Positions 47,997-57,169 of a stretch of 64,000 bases of DNA are shown one piece after another; position 1 is the first letter of the stretch; each line of letters begins with the position of its first letter. Source of the DNA: JACVRW01 sp963811055 (lineage in GTDB: Bacteria; Actinomycetota; Thermoleophilia; Solirubrobacterales; Thermoleophilaceae). The translations under genes and the position numbers were made by a program. Below the pieces are notes generated by a model. It saw only the letters and a program-made list of their open reading frames with translations. It made no database searches and was not told the DNA's origin. The stretch spans positions 733,083 through 797,082 of the forward strand of contig CAWEPQ010000019.1 in the NCBI GenBank assembly GCA_963811055.1. Reading direction: 5' to 3'.

Positions 47997-49007
47997 TCAG
48001 TTGAGCCAGGCGTCCACCTTGTCGGCGTTGTCCGCCACCCAGTCCTTGCCGGCCTGCTCGGGGTCGACCTTGTCGCCCGCGATCGCCTTGGCCACGGCCT
48101 CCTGGTCCTCGTTGGTGAGCTTCATCTTGCTCAGCGCGTCGTAAGCCGGCGATCCGCTGTCAGCGAACTTCTTGCTGAACAGCTTGTTGATCACCGTCAC
48201 GTCGTACTCGCACTTGTACTGCTCGGGATCGCCACCTGACTTGGAGTCGTCCTTGCAGTCCTTGTTCGCGTCCGTGCGCGGCGGCAGCTTCACCTCGGCC
48301 AGGTCGTACTCCTGGTTGAGGTACTGCGGCGTGTACCAGTAGAAGATCACGGGCTTCTTCTGCTTGTAGAGCTGCGTCCAGCGCGCCACCTGTGCCGGCT
48401 CCGCGCCGGCGGTCACGTGCTTGAAGTTGAGGCCCAGTGCCTCGATCAGCTCCTTGTCCTTCTGGACGTAGCTCGGGTCGCCGCCGAGGAACATGCCCTG
48501 GTCGCCCGACTCCGCCGTCTTGAACAGGTCCTCCTTGCCCTCGAGACCCTCATAGCTCGCGAAGTCCGGGTTCTCGTCCATGAGGTACTTCGGGATGAAC
48601 CAGCCGATGTGGCCCTCCACGCCGAGCGGTCCGCCCTGAACGACCGAACCGTTCCCGTCGATGTACTTCTTGTACTCGTCCACGTGCTGCCAGTCCTCGA
48701 GCACGGCGTCAACCTTGCCGTCCGCCATCGCTTGGAACACGGGGATCTCGGCGATCTTCGTGACCTCGACGTCGCAGCCGAGCTCGTCCTCGAGCACAGC
48801 CTTGGCGATGTAGGTGTTGGCCGTGGAACCGGCCCAGGCCTGCTCGTTGAGCACGACCTTGCCGCAGTCCTTCTTGGCGCTGGCCGAGCCGCCACTGTCA
48901 GCCGCGGGCTCCTCCTTGTCCTCGCCACAGGCTGCCACCAGCAGCACCAGCGACAACGCCATGGCCATGGCCAGCACGGTCTTGCCGCGCAGTATCCGAT
49001 CCTTCAC
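47997..49007 (-). CDS. Glycine betaine/proline-type ABC transporter substrate-binding lipoprotein
   Basis: A 336-residue OpuAC/ProX-family lipoprotein. The signal peptide ends at lipobox LLVAACGED. The mature part has AWAGSTANTYIAKAVLEDEL, AVLEDWQHVDEYKKYIDGNG and a C-terminal WYTPQYLNQEYDLAEVKLPP region. Trp/Tyr residues there would form the aromatic box for the trimethylammonium group. It is the third gene of a minus-strand ABC operon (ATPase, double permease, binding protein) that starts at the TGATATATCA site upstream of the ATPase, implying control by the nearby GntR regulator. Confidence 0.9.
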   Translation of the reverse strand: MKDRILRGKTVLAMAMALSLVLLVAACGEDKEEPAADSGGSASAKKDCGKVVLNEQAWAGSTANTYIAKAVLEDELGCDVEVTKIAEIPVFQAMADGKVDAVLEDWQHVDEYKKYIDGNGSVVQGGPLGVEGHIGWFIPKYLMDENPDFASYEGLEGKEDLFKTAESGDQGMFLGGDPSYVQKDKELIEALGLNFKHVTAGAEPAQVARWTQLYKQKKPVIFYWYTPQYLNQEYDLAEVKLPPRTDANKDCKDDSKSGGDPEQYKCEYDVTVINKLFSKKFADSGSPAYDALSKMKLTNEDQEAVAKAIAGDKVDPEQAGKDWVADNADKVDAWLN

Positions 49008-49017
49008 GAGTCTCCCC

Positions 49018-51075
49018 TCATTGTGTTTGCAGTTGTCCTCTCCGCCTGGCCCAGCCGAGTCCCCGCCTCTGGCGAGCCGGCTCCTTGCGCGGGTCGTTTC
49101 CTCCTCGGGTGACCCGGTCGAGTGCTATTCCGAGCGCGAGGATCGCCAGCGAAGCCACGACCCCCTCGCCAAACTCGTTCCGCTGAAGGCCGCGCGCGAT
49201 CGCGTCTCCGAGTGCTCCGGAGCCCACGAGCCCGCCGATCACCACCACCGCGAGGACCATGATGATCCCCTGGTTCACGCCCAGCATGATGCTTTCGCGG
49301 GCGAGCGGGATCTTGACCTTCCAGAGCACCTGAATGCGCGATGCCCCGAACGCGTAGGCCGCCTCCACCGCTGCCGGTGGGACGCCTCGCACGCCGTTCG
49401 TGACGAGCCTGATCACGACCGGGATCGCGTAGAGCACCGATGCCACCACACCCGGTATCCGCGACACCGGCATCAAGTAGATGAACGGGATGATGTACAC
49501 GAGCTGCGGCAGCGTCTGGAGCGTGTCGAGCAGCGGCCGCAGCGCGCGTTCCACCCGCGGGCTCTCGGCCGCCCAGACCCCGACCACGATGCCGATCAGC
49601 ACCGCCAGCGCGGTGGCCACGAGCACCTGGGACGCGGTGTCCATCGCCTCGGCCCACACGCCCATCACGCCGATGGCGGCCAGCGATATCAGGGCCGTGA
49701 TCGCCGGCCGGAGTCCGCTGAGCACGTACGCGATCGCGCCGAGCCCGCCGAGCACGATGAACCACGGCGTGTCCACCAGCAGCTTGCGCAGCGGCTCGAG
49801 GAGGTACTCGAGCAGGAAGTTCCCGATGGGCTCGGTGATCCCGAAGATGAACGAGGTCGGATCCTGTACGTAGTCGAGCGCAGACTGGATCCAGCTCAGG
49901 AGGTTGTCGTGGATCGTGGCGGTGTAGACCGTGGTGGAGGTCTCGAACTCGTCCGGGTAGATCGAGTCGGCTCCCATCGCCCGCGCGATCGCCACGATCG
50001 CCGCGATCGCGGCGAAGGTGATGAGCGTGGCGATCCGCGCCCGGCGCTTGCCCTTGTCGTCGAGGTGCTGCCGCGTGGGGTCGGTTCGCTCCGCTATCGC
50101 CGCCGTGGCCCGGTCGAGCGCGATCGCCATGATCACGATCGCGATGCCGGCGAGGATGGCGAGCGCGGCGTTCGAGTAGAGGCCGTTGGTCACCACGTCG
50201 CCCAGCCCGCGGCCGCCGATCAGGCCCGCGATCACCACCAGCGACAGGGCGAACATGATCGTCTGGTTGACCGACAGGAGCACCTGGCGGCGTGCAAGCG
50301 GGAGCTGCACCTTGAAGAGCGTCTGGGCCGCCGTCGAGCCGAACGCGCGCGCCGCCTCCACCGAGTCCGCCGTCACGCCCCGGATGCCCAGTGCCGTGAT
50401 GCGCACGGCCGGAGGGATGGCGTAGATCAGCGTGCAGATCACGGCCGCCGCCGGACCCACGGAGAACAGGATCACCACGGGCATCAGGTAGGCGAACGCG
50501 GGCACGATCTGCATGGCGTCGAGCACCGGCGTGATCCCGCGGTAGAAGCGGTCGTTACGTCCGGCGAAGATGCCGATCGGGATGCCGATGGCGAGGCAGA
50601 GAATGACCGCGGCCGACATCAGGGCGAGCGTCTGCATGCTCTCCTCCCAGAGCCCCATCAGCGCGAACGAGGCGAAGGCGGCGAAGGTGATCAGCGCCGC
50701 GCGCCGGCCGCCGAAGCGCCAGACGATCAGCGTGCCGGCGGCGATGCAGCCGACCCACGTGAGCCACAGCAGCATGTCGGTCAGGGCCGTGACGAGCCAG
50801 TCGGCGAGCGCCCGGAAGCCGTCGAGGATCGCGAAGATCACGTTCGGGTCCTCGGCCGTGCGCTCGTCGAGCAGCCAGCCCTGGGCGTCGTCGAGCTTGG
50901 CCGGCAGCTCCTGCCAGGTGAGCGAGGTCGGCCACGGGAACTCGCCCTTGAGCAGGAAGTAGGCCGCGATCATCAGACCGACCACCGCGCCCACCTGCGC
51001 CGGACGCGAGCGCCAGCGCGAGCCGGCTGCGAAGGCCGCCGGCGGCGCGGCTATCCGGCCGCTAGCTACCGCCAC
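49018..51075 (-). CDS. Betaine ABC transporter permease, two ProW-like domains fused
   Basis: A 685-residue permease containing two complete BPD_transp_1 domains in tandem. The first has ALMSAAVILCLAIGIPIGIF and EAARAFGSTAAQTLFKVQLP, the second LVATALAVLIGIVVGVWAAE and EAAYAFGASRIQVLWKVKIP. Each carries an EAA loop (residues ~250 and ~580) for docking the ATPase. Typical ProW/OpuAB proteins have one domain and act as homodimers, so this chain would supply a whole pseudo-dimeric pore. It overlaps the ATPase gene by 14 nt. Its GTG start follows directly on that gene's last codons. Confidence 0.88.
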   Translation of the reverse strand: MAVASGRIAAPPAAFAAGSRWRSRPAQVGAVVGLMIAAYFLLKGEFPWPTSLTWQELPAKLDDAQGWLLDERTAEDPNVIFAILDGFRALADWLVTALTDMLLWLTWVGCIAAGTLIVWRFGGRRAALITFAAFASFALMGLWEESMQTLALMSAAVILCLAIGIPIGIFAGRNDRFYRGITPVLDAMQIVPAFAYLMPVVILFSVGPAAAVICTLIYAIPPAVRITALGIRGVTADSVEAARAFGSTAAQTLFKVQLPLARRQVLLSVNQTIMFALSLVVIAGLIGGRGLGDVVTNGLYSNAALAILAGIAIVIMAIALDRATAAIAERTDPTRQHLDDKGKRRARIATLITFAAIAAIVAIARAMGADSIYPDEFETSTTVYTATIHDNLLSWIQSALDYVQDPTSFIFGITEPIGNFLLEYLLEPLRKLLVDTPWFIVLGGLGAIAYVLSGLRPAITALISLAAIGVMGVWAEAMDTASQVLVATALAVLIGIVVGVWAAESPRVERALRPLLDTLQTLPQLVYIIPFIYLMPVSRIPGVVASVLYAIPVVIRLVTNGVRGVPPAAVEAAYAFGASRIQVLWKVKIPLARESIMLGVNQGIIMVLAVVVIGGLVGSGALGDAIARGLQRNEFGEGVVASLAILALGIALDRVTRGGNDPRKEPARQRRGLGWARRRGQLQTQ

Positions 51076-52168
51076 CTGGGTCCTCGTGCCTATCCGCCAT
51101 GGCCTCGAGGATCGACACGCGGTCGACGATGCCCACGCAGCGGCCGTTCTCGACGGCGCGTATCGGGCCGTCGGTGGCGGCCGCGATCGGCACCGCGTTC
51201 TGCACCGTCGTACCCACGTCGAGCTCAGGCCCTCCGGTCTCCTCTCCCGGCTCGGCGTCGCGCATGATCCAGCGCAGCGTGAGCACGTGGGTGCGGGGGA
51301 TGTCGCGCACGAAGTTCGCGACGTACTCGTTGGCGGGCGAGCCGACCAGCTCCTCCGGCGTGCCGAGCTGGACGATCGCGCCGTCGCGCATGATCGCGAT
51401 CCGGTCGCCCAGGCGGAGCGCCTCGGGGAGGTCGTGGGTGATGAACAGCATCGTCTTGCCCGTCTCCACCTGGAGCCGGGCCACCTCGTCCTGCATGTCG
51501 CGGCGGATCAGCGGGTCGAGGGCGCTGAAGGGCTCGTCGTAGAGCATCAGCTTCGGGTCCACGGCGAACGCCCGCGCCAGGCCCACGCGCTGCTGCATTC
51601 CGCCCGACAGCTGGTCCGGGAACTGGTTGGCCGCGTCCTCGAGGCCCACCAGGGTCAACACCTCGCCGGCGCGTGCCAGGCGCTCGGCCTTCGGCACTCC
51701 CTGGATCTCGAGCCCGAACGCCACGTTGTCGATCACCCGGCGGTGCGCGAGCAGCCCGAAGTGCTGGAACACCATCGAGACCGTGTGCCGGCGCAGCTCG
51801 CGGAGCTGTCCCGCGTCGGCGTCCATGACGTCGCGGCCGCTGATGGAGATCTGGCCGGCGCTCGGCTCTATCAGCCTGATCAGCGTGCGGACCAGGGTCG
51901 ACTTCCCCGAGCCGGAGAGTCCCATGACCACGAACACCTCGCCGGGGTGGATGTCGATCGAGACGTCGCGCACGGCGACGATGCATCCGGTCTTGGCCCG
52001 AAGGTCGGCGCGGGAGAGCTCGCAGTCGGGGGTGCCGATGACCTTGTCGGCGCCCGGACCGAAGACCTTCCACACGCCCTCCGCGCGGAGAAGCGGCTCC
52101 CCGTTCTGGCTCGTGGGGGGCGCTACTTCGATGGGCTCAACGGCAGCAGGGCCGTCCGAGTCACTCAC
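51062..52168 (-). CDS. Betaine ABC transporter ATP-binding protein
   Basis: A 368-residue ATPase of the ProV/OpuAA family. Walker A is VVMGLSGSGKSTLVRTLIRL, the signature QLSGGMQQRVGLARAFAVDP, Walker B KLMLYDEPFSALDPLIRRDM and H-loop MLFITHDLPEALRLG. The C-terminal ~90 residues resemble a single degenerate CBS-type osmosensory domain (ENGRCVGIVDRVSILEAMAD). The GTG start is only 8 bp from a TGATATATCA palindrome, so the message is probably leaderless and directly blocked by a repressor bound there. Confidence 0.92.
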   Translation of the reverse strand: MSDSDGPAAVEPIEVAPPTSQNGEPLLRAEGVWKVFGPGADKVIGTPDCELSRADLRAKTGCIVAVRDVSIDIHPGEVFVVMGLSGSGKSTLVRTLIRLIEPSAGQISISGRDVMDADAGQLRELRRHTVSMVFQHFGLLAHRRVIDNVAFGLEIQGVPKAERLARAGEVLTLVGLEDAANQFPDQLSGGMQQRVGLARAFAVDPKLMLYDEPFSALDPLIRRDMQDEVARLQVETGKTMLFITHDLPEALRLGDRIAIMRDGAIVQLGTPEELVGSPANEYVANFVRDIPRTHVLTLRWIMRDAEPGEETGGPELDVGTTVQNAVPIAAATDGPIRAVENGRCVGIVDRVSILEAMADRHEDPGGGS

Positions 52169-52176
52169 TGCGGCGA

Positions 52177-52186
52177 TGATATATCA
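52177..52186. promoter_or_regulatory. TGATATATCA operator, site 1 (betaine ABC operon)
   Basis: A perfect 10-bp palindrome between the ABC ATPase start (52168, minus) and the aldehyde dehydrogenase stop region (52226). Read toward the ATPase it gives TGATATATC, like an extended -10 (TGN-TATATC), with the start codon 9 nt further. Operator and -10 probably coincide. Confidence 0.7.
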
Positions 52187-52225
52187 GCAGTCAGGGCCCT
52201 TGCCACCGCTTGCAAGCGTTCTCAA

Positions 52226-53665
52226 TCAGCCCTTAAGAAGGACCGTTTGGAGCTCCGTGAGCGTGTCCATGGGATGTGCCCCGCCAACGCGCCCTATCCC
52301 GCTCTCCGAGCGGGCGCTGCCGCCCCACGGCAGGTGCGGCTCCCAGTAGTTCGTGGTCTCGTTCACGTTCACCAGACCCATGTGCACCGAGTCCGCGAAG
52401 CGCATGCCGGCCGCCAGATCGCGGGTGAAGATCGCCGCCATCAGGCCGAACGGTTGAGCGTTCGTGAGCGCGATGGCCTCCTCGAGCGATGAGATTCCCA
52501 CGACCGGCGCCACCGGCCCGAAGGTCTCCTGGGTGGCCACGATCGAGTCCGCCGGCACCTGGTCGAGCACGGTGGGCTGCCAGTAGAGGCTCGTGGGGAA
52601 GCCCTCGGCGCGGGCGCCACCGGTGACGAGCGTGGCGCCGCGCTCGAGCGCATCGTTCACGTGCACGTCCATCTTGGCCGCGCCCGGCTCATTGTTCACG
52701 GGACCCATGGTGGTGGCGTCGTGCAGGGGGTCCCCGAGCCGCACCTCGCGCTCCACCTCGCCGGCGAGCAGCGCCACGAACTCGGCGCGCACGGCCTCGT
52801 GCACGAGCAGCCGCTCGGCGGCCGAGCAGCTCTGCCCGGCCCCGAGGAAGGCGCCCACGCGCGCGGCCTCCGCGGCCGCCTCGAGGTCGGCGTCGTCCAT
52901 CACCACGAACGGCCCGTTGCCGCCCATCTCGAGCAGCTGCGCCTTGCCCGCGGCCTGGCGCGACACGGTCAGCCCGGTGGCGGAGGAGCCCGTGAACGCC
53001 ACAGCCCTCGTGCCCGGGTTCACAGCCAGCTCGTCGCCCACCTCGGGGCCCGGCCCGAGCACGAAGTTGAACACCCCAGGCGGCAGGTCGGCCTCCGCCA
53101 CGCACTCCGCCAGGAGCCCTGAGCAGGCCGCGGTGGACGGCGCGGGCGTCCACACCACGCAGTTGCCGCAGGCCAGGGCGGGGGCCAGCACCTCTGCGGG
53201 CATCGTGTAGGGCCAGTTCCAGGGGGTGATCAGGCCCACCACGCCGAGCGGCCGGCGCAGGAGCAGCACGCGCCTGCCCGGCGCGGCGCTCTCGGGGATC
53301 CTGCCCTCGAGGCGCTTGCCGTCCTCGGCGGCCATGCGCCAGAACTCGATCAGCTCGCCCACCTCGCCCTCGGCCTCCGCCTTGAGCGGCTTGCCCTGGT
53401 CGAGCGTCAGCAGCCGCGCCAGCTCGTCGCGGCGGCGCTCGCACGCGTCGGCCACGCGGTGCATCAGCTCCGCGCGCTCGAACCCGGTGCGAGCCGCCCA
53501 CGCGGGGAACGCGGCGTTGGCGGCCGCGATCGCGCGCCGCGCGTCGTCGCGGCCGCCCTCGGCCACGGGGCCCAGCGACTCGCCGGTGGCGGGGCTGGTG
53601 GCCTCGATCGTTGCGCCACTCGCGGCGTCGCACCACTCGCCGTCGATGAACATTCGCGTGCTCAC
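52226..53665 (-). CDS. NAD(P)-dependent aldehyde dehydrogenase (betaine-aldehyde-DH candidate)
   Basis: A 479-residue ALDH. The catalytic Glu is in AQLLEMGGNGPFVVMD and the catalytic Cys in GAFLGAGQSCSAAERLLV. The cofactor region reads ITPWNWPYTMPAEVLAPALA then VVWTPAPSTAAC, where most ALDHs have K-P-S/A; the Lys is replaced by Thr, so cofactor preference may differ. The C-terminal NYWEPHLPWGG segment is typical. It lies 9 nt downstream of the GntR regulator gene and shares its promoter. With a choline-dehydrogenase-like gene in the same regulon, oxidation of betaine aldehyde is the most economical role, though a methyl-derived or other aldehyde is possible. Confidence 0.85.
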   Translation of the reverse strand: MSTRMFIDGEWCDAASGATIEATSPATGESLGPVAEGGRDDARRAIAAANAAFPAWAARTGFERAELMHRVADACERRRDELARLLTLDQGKPLKAEAEGEVGELIEFWRMAAEDGKRLEGRIPESAAPGRRVLLLRRPLGVVGLITPWNWPYTMPAEVLAPALACGNCVVWTPAPSTAACSGLLAECVAEADLPPGVFNFVLGPGPEVGDELAVNPGTRAVAFTGSSATGLTVSRQAAGKAQLLEMGGNGPFVVMDDADLEAAAEAARVGAFLGAGQSCSAAERLLVHEAVRAEFVALLAGEVEREVRLGDPLHDATTMGPVNNEPGAAKMDVHVNDALERGATLVTGGARAEGFPTSLYWQPTVLDQVPADSIVATQETFGPVAPVVGISSLEEAIALTNAQPFGLMAAIFTRDLAAGMRFADSVHMGLVNVNETTNYWEPHLPWGGSARSESGIGRVGGAHPMDTLTELQTVLLKG

Positions 53666-53674
53666 ACCACCTCC

Positions 53675-54355
53675 CTACCGGCTGAACGCCGCGAGGATCT
53701 CGCGCTGGAAGTCGAGCACGTGCTCGCGCATGATCGAGCGCGCCTTGGGTGCGTCCTGGCGCAGGAGCGCCTCGAGCAGGTGGACCTGGTCGTGCACCGC
53801 GTGGCCCAGCCCCGGCAGCCGGTCGAGCACGAGGTACCAGATGCGAAGCGAGTGGGTGAAGTAGCGCTCGAGCGTCTCGGCGAGGTACGGGTTGCCCGAG
53901 GCCTCCCACGTGAAGCGGTGGATGCGCCCGTCGAAGCGCATCAGCCAGTCGGGATCGTCGGGCCGGCTCAGCTCCTGCACCTCCCGCAGCAGGGACTCGG
54001 CCGCGATCCGCGACACGCCCTCCATCCGCTGCGCGGCGAGCTCTGCCGCGTAGCCCTCCAGCTCGGCGCGCACCTCGGTGATGTTCACGATGTCGGCCGA
54101 CTCGACCTCCGAGACGAACGTCCCGCGGCGCGGCTGCACCGACACCAGGTTCTCGAGCGCGAGCCGCTTGACCGCTTCGCGCATCGGTGTGCGGCCGATC
54201 GCCAGCTCGCGCATCAACTCGTCCTCGCGGATCACGCTGCCGGGCGCGAGACGGAGCGTGACGATGCGGTCGCGCAGCTCCGTGTACGCGCGCTCTGCCA
54301 CCAACCTGCTCGAGGGCGCCCCGTCGGTGGTGGCACTGGAGGGCACGGCGGCCAT
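53675..54355 (-). CDS. GntR-family (FCD/FadR subfamily) transcriptional regulator
   Basis: A 226-residue regulator. The winged helix is RLVAERAYTELRDRIVTLRL, then GSVIREDELMRELAIGRTPM and REAVKRLALENLVSVQPRRG. The FCD effector domain has the metal-binding Asp/His pattern (WLMRFDGRIHRFTWEASGNP, HAVHDQVHLLEALLRQD). The ATG at 54355 is 19 bp from the TGATATATCA palindrome at 54375-54384. Because the same palindrome recurs at three other promoters of betaine/one-carbon genes, this is the probable owner of that site and regulator of the island, including itself. Its effector is likely betaine or a demethylation product. Confidence 0.9.
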   Translation of the reverse strand: MAAVPSSATTDGAPSSRLVAERAYTELRDRIVTLRLAPGSVIREDELMRELAIGRTPMREAVKRLALENLVSVQPRRGTFVSEVESADIVNITEVRAELEGYAAELAAQRMEGVSRIAAESLLREVQELSRPDDPDWLMRFDGRIHRFTWEASGNPYLAETLERYFTHSLRIWYLVLDRLPGLGHAVHDQVHLLEALLRQDAPKARSIMREHVLDFQREILAAFSR

Positions 54356-54373
54356 CGGAATCGAGATAGTACC

Positions 54374-54385
54374 CTGATATATCAG
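54374..54385. promoter_or_regulatory. CTGATATATCAG operator, site 2 (regulator / MetF-like)
   Basis: A 12-bp perfect palindrome in the 32-nt divergent space between the GntR gene (start 54355, minus) and the MetF-like gene (ATG 54388). The core ends 3 nt before that ATG, so binding would cover the start of the message and any -10. It serves autoregulation and control of both directions. Confidence 0.75.
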
Positions 54386-54387
54386 CG

Positions 54388-55209
54388 ATGGCCCTAGAGG
54401 AGTTGCTCCGCAACGCGCGCTTCGAGGTGCTGCCGCTGGAGGGCATCGAGGATCAGGTGCTCGCGCACCTCGGCAAGGACGTGAAGTTGACCGTCACCGC
54501 GTCGCCCAGCAAGGGGCTGGAGGCCACGTTCGCGGTCGCCGAGACGCTGATCGCCGAGGGCTATGCGGTGGAGCCGCACCTGTCGGCGCGCCTGGTGCGC
54601 GACCGCTCGCACCTCGACGAGATCCTCGAGCGCCTGCTGGCGATGGGGGTGAGCGAGCTGTTCGTGCTGGCCGGCGACGCCGAGGAGGCGGGGGAGTTCG
54701 CCGGAGCGGCGGAGCTGCTCACCGCGATGGGCCCGGCGCGCGCCCGCTTCCAGTCGATCGGCATCACGGGCTACCCGGAGAGCCACCACCTGATCAGCGA
54801 CGAGGAGACGATCCAGGCGATGTTCGCCAAGGCGCCGATGGCCACGCACATCGTGAGCCAGGTGTGCTTCGACGCCGAGGTGATCGCGGAGTGGATCCGC
54901 GCCGTCCGCGCGCGGGGGACGCAGCTGCCGATCTGGATCGGGCTGCCCGGCGAGGTGGACCGGGCGCGGCTCCTGCGGGTGTCGATGAAGATGGGCCTCG
55001 GCGAGTCCACCCGCTTCCTGCGCCATCACGGCGGCCTCGTGGCACGACTGTTCGCCCGCCGCTTCACCCCGGACGCGCTGGTGCGCGAGCTGACCCCCTG
55101 CGCAACCGACCCGGCCGCGCGCGTGGCCGGCGTCCATCTGTTCACGTTCAACGAGGTGGCGCGAACGGAGCGCTGGCGGCGCCGGACCCTGGAGGGCCTG
55201 ACCGGCTAG
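54388..55209 (+). CDS. Methylenetetrahydrofolate reductase-like protein (MetF family)
   Basis: A 273-residue TIM-barrel flavoenzyme-like protein. The N-terminal segment LLRNARFEVLPLEGIEDQVL, the KLTVTASPSKGLEATFAVAE folate-contact strand, GVSELFVLAGDAEEAGEFAG and GITGYPESHHLISDEETIQA match MTHFR family order. The first ATG is 3 nt behind the operator, so TTG at codon 6 might also be used. Most bacterial MTHFRs are ~290 residues. Here it is not with methionine genes but in a betaine regulon. It may work toward methylene-THF, oxidising methyl-THF made by the GcvT-like demethylase (inference). It converges on the Fe-S gene, with a 4-nt overlap of the ends. Confidence 0.85.
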   Translation: MALEELLRNARFEVLPLEGIEDQVLAHLGKDVKLTVTASPSKGLEATFAVAETLIAEGYAVEPHLSARLVRDRSHLDEILERLLAMGVSELFVLAGDAEEAGEFAGAAELLTAMGPARARFQSIGITGYPESHHLISDEETIQAMFAKAPMATHIVSQVCFDAEVIAEWIRAVRARGTQLPIWIGLPGEVDRARLLRVSMKMGLGESTRFLRHHGGLVARLFARRFTPDALVRELTPCATDPAARVAGVHLFTFNEVARTERWRRRTLEGLTG

Positions 55210-57128
55210 GGCTCGTCGAGCGACTCCACCAGCAGCGTCGACAGGTCCACCACGCGCATGTCGTCGCCGCGTGAGCGCACTCCGTCGTCGAGCATCACCG
55301 TGCAGAAGGGGCAGGCCACCGCGAGCGTGCCGGCGCCGGTCTCGGCCGCCTCACGCACGCGCTCCTCGTTGATCAGGCCGGCGCGCTCCTCCATCCACAT
55401 GTGCGCGCCGCCGGCGCCGCAGCAGAACGTGCGCTCGCCGCTGCGCTCCATCTCGATCGGCTCGCCCACCGCGGCCACCAGCTCGCGCGGGTCGCTGCGC
55501 ACGTCGTTGTGGCGGGCCAGGTAGCAGGAGTCGTGGTAGGTGATCGTGCGCTCGTCGGCGCTCGTCTGGAGGCGCCCGTCGCGCACCAGCTCGGCGAGCA
55601 GCTCGGTGTGGTGGACCACCTCGTACTCGCCCCCGAAGTCCGGGTACTCGTTGCCGAGCGTGTTGAAGCAGTGCGGGCAGCTGGCCACGATCTTCGTCAC
55701 GCCCGCCTCGTTGAGCGTGCCCACGTTCTGCTCCGCCTGGGCCTGGAACACGTACTCGTTGCCCATGCGCCGCGCCGGGTCCCCGGTGCACGACTCGCGC
55801 GGGCCGAGGATCGCGAAGTCCACGCCGGCCGCCTTGAGGAGCTTGGCGGTGGACTCGGCCGCGGTGCGAGCGCGCTCGTCGAACGAGGCGGCGCAGCCGA
55901 CCCAGTAGAGGACCTCGGGCGCCGGGTCGCCGGGCTGGAGCACGCGCACGCCGAGCTCCTCGGCCCAGTCGGCGCGCTCGGTCTGCGGCTTGCCCCAAGG
56001 GTTCGACGCTCGCTCCACGTCGCGCAGCATCGGCTCCGCCTCCTTGGGGAACGACGAGTCCATCATCACCAGGTGGCGGCGCAGGTCCACGATGTGGTCC
56101 ACGTGCTCGATCGACACAGGGCACTCGCGCACGCAGGCGCCGCAGGTCACGCAGTCCCACACGACGTTGTCGGTCACCGCGCCCGGCACCAGCGGCTGCG
56201 CCTCGAAGCGATCGTCGCCCCGGAGCAGCGCCGGGCCCTCCTCGAACACCTGGTCGCGCAGGGCCATGATCAGCAGCTTCGGAGAGAGCTCCTTGCCGGT
56301 GGTCCAGGCCGGACACACGTCCTGGCAGCGCCCGCACTCGGTGCAGGAGAACGTGTCGAGCGTCTGCTTCCACGTGAGGTCCGCCACCGTGCCGGCGCCG
56401 AAGCGCATGTCCTCCTCGGGACCGTCGAATGCCAGCGGCTCAAGCCGGCCTCGTGCGCGCGTGCGCCCGAAGAACACGTTCACGGCCGCGGTGGCGATGT
56501 GGAGGTGCTTGGAGTGGGGGAGGTAGACGAGGAAGGACAGGATCAGCAGCACGTGCGCCCACACGAACGCGCGCTCGAGCGCCTCGGTCGCGTCGCCACT
56601 GCCGAAGAGGCCGGAGAGGGCGTCGGCCACGGGCGACCAGCCCGCCGGCCACTCGTTCAGGCCGAGCGCGATCAGGCTCGCGTGCCACAGCAGCAGCGTC
56701 GAGACGATCCCGGCGATCATCGCCAGGATCAGGTCGGCCTCGCCCAGGTGGCTGCCCTGGAAGCGCACGGGACGCTGGAGCTTGCGAATGGCCAGCGCGG
56801 CCACCACCCCGGCCAGCACGAGCACCGCAAACACGTCGACCAGCAGCGCGAACCAGCCCTGGTGGCCGAGCCACGGCAGCGTGGCCTCGCGGTCCACCGC
56901 GCCGATCATCGCCATCACGATCGTGGGGAAGAGGACGAGGAAGCCCCAGAAGATCGCCGCGTGCATCAGGCCGGGGCCGAGGCGCTGAAAGAGCTTGCGC
57001 TGGCCGAGCACGATCACGGCCTCGTTGCGCGCTCGGCGCGGCAGGTCGTCGAAGCGCGGCGAGGGCTTGCCCATCCGCACCAGGTCCACGAGCAGTTTGG
57101 CCCGGCGGGCGAACAGCACCCCGGCCAC
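55206..57128 (-). CDS. Membrane Fe-S oxidoreductase (DgcB-like, ETF-linked)
   Basis: A 640-residue protein, longer if a rare start just after the etfA stop is used, because an extra hydrophobic helix is encoded upstream of GTG 57128. It has ~5 helices like the nitrate reductase gamma/DsrM type, with His residues (GLMHAAIFWGFLVL, LLLWHASLIALG), and two 4Fe-4S clusters (FSCTECGRCQDVCPAW and DCVTCGACVRECPVS). Two CCG heterodisulfide-reductase-type domains follow (VASCPHCFNTLGNEYPDFGG; TFCCGAGGAHMWMEERAG). The order, adjacent to EtfAB, resembles DgcB of dimethylglycine demethylases and ETF:quinone oxidoreductases. It likely passes electrons from ETF to quinone. Confidence 0.85.
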   Translation of the reverse strand: MAGVLFARRAKLLVDLVRMGKPSPRFDDLPRRARNEAVIVLGQRKLFQRLGPGLMHAAIFWGFLVLFPTIVMAMIGAVDREATLPWLGHQGWFALLVDVFAVLVLAGVVAALAIRKLQRPVRFQGSHLGEADLILAMIAGIVSTLLLWHASLIALGLNEWPAGWSPVADALSGLFGSGDATEALERAFVWAHVLLILSFLVYLPHSKHLHIATAAVNVFFGRTRARGRLEPLAFDGPEEDMRFGAGTVADLTWKQTLDTFSCTECGRCQDVCPAWTTGKELSPKLLIMALRDQVFEEGPALLRGDDRFEAQPLVPGAVTDNVVWDCVTCGACVRECPVSIEHVDHIVDLRRHLVMMDSSFPKEAEPMLRDVERASNPWGKPQTERADWAEELGVRVLQPGDPAPEVLYWVGCAASFDERARTAAESTAKLLKAAGVDFAILGPRESCTGDPARRMGNEYVFQAQAEQNVGTLNEAGVTKIVASCPHCFNTLGNEYPDFGGEYEVVHHTELLAELVRDGRLQTSADERTITYHDSCYLARHNDVRSDPRELVAAVGEPIEMERSGERTFCCGAGGAHMWMEERAGLINEERVREAAETGAGTLAVACPFCTVMLDDGVRSRGDDMRVVDLSTLLVESLDEP

Positions 57129-57169
57129 CGCCAGGGCTCCGGCGAGCGCGAGCGCTCCCAGCAGCGTGT

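Noticed and set aside
48814..51267. 817-residue open frame on the plus strand
   Set aside because: It is antisense to the betaine permease. It has an Arg/His/Asp-rich low-complexity translation typical of shadow frames.
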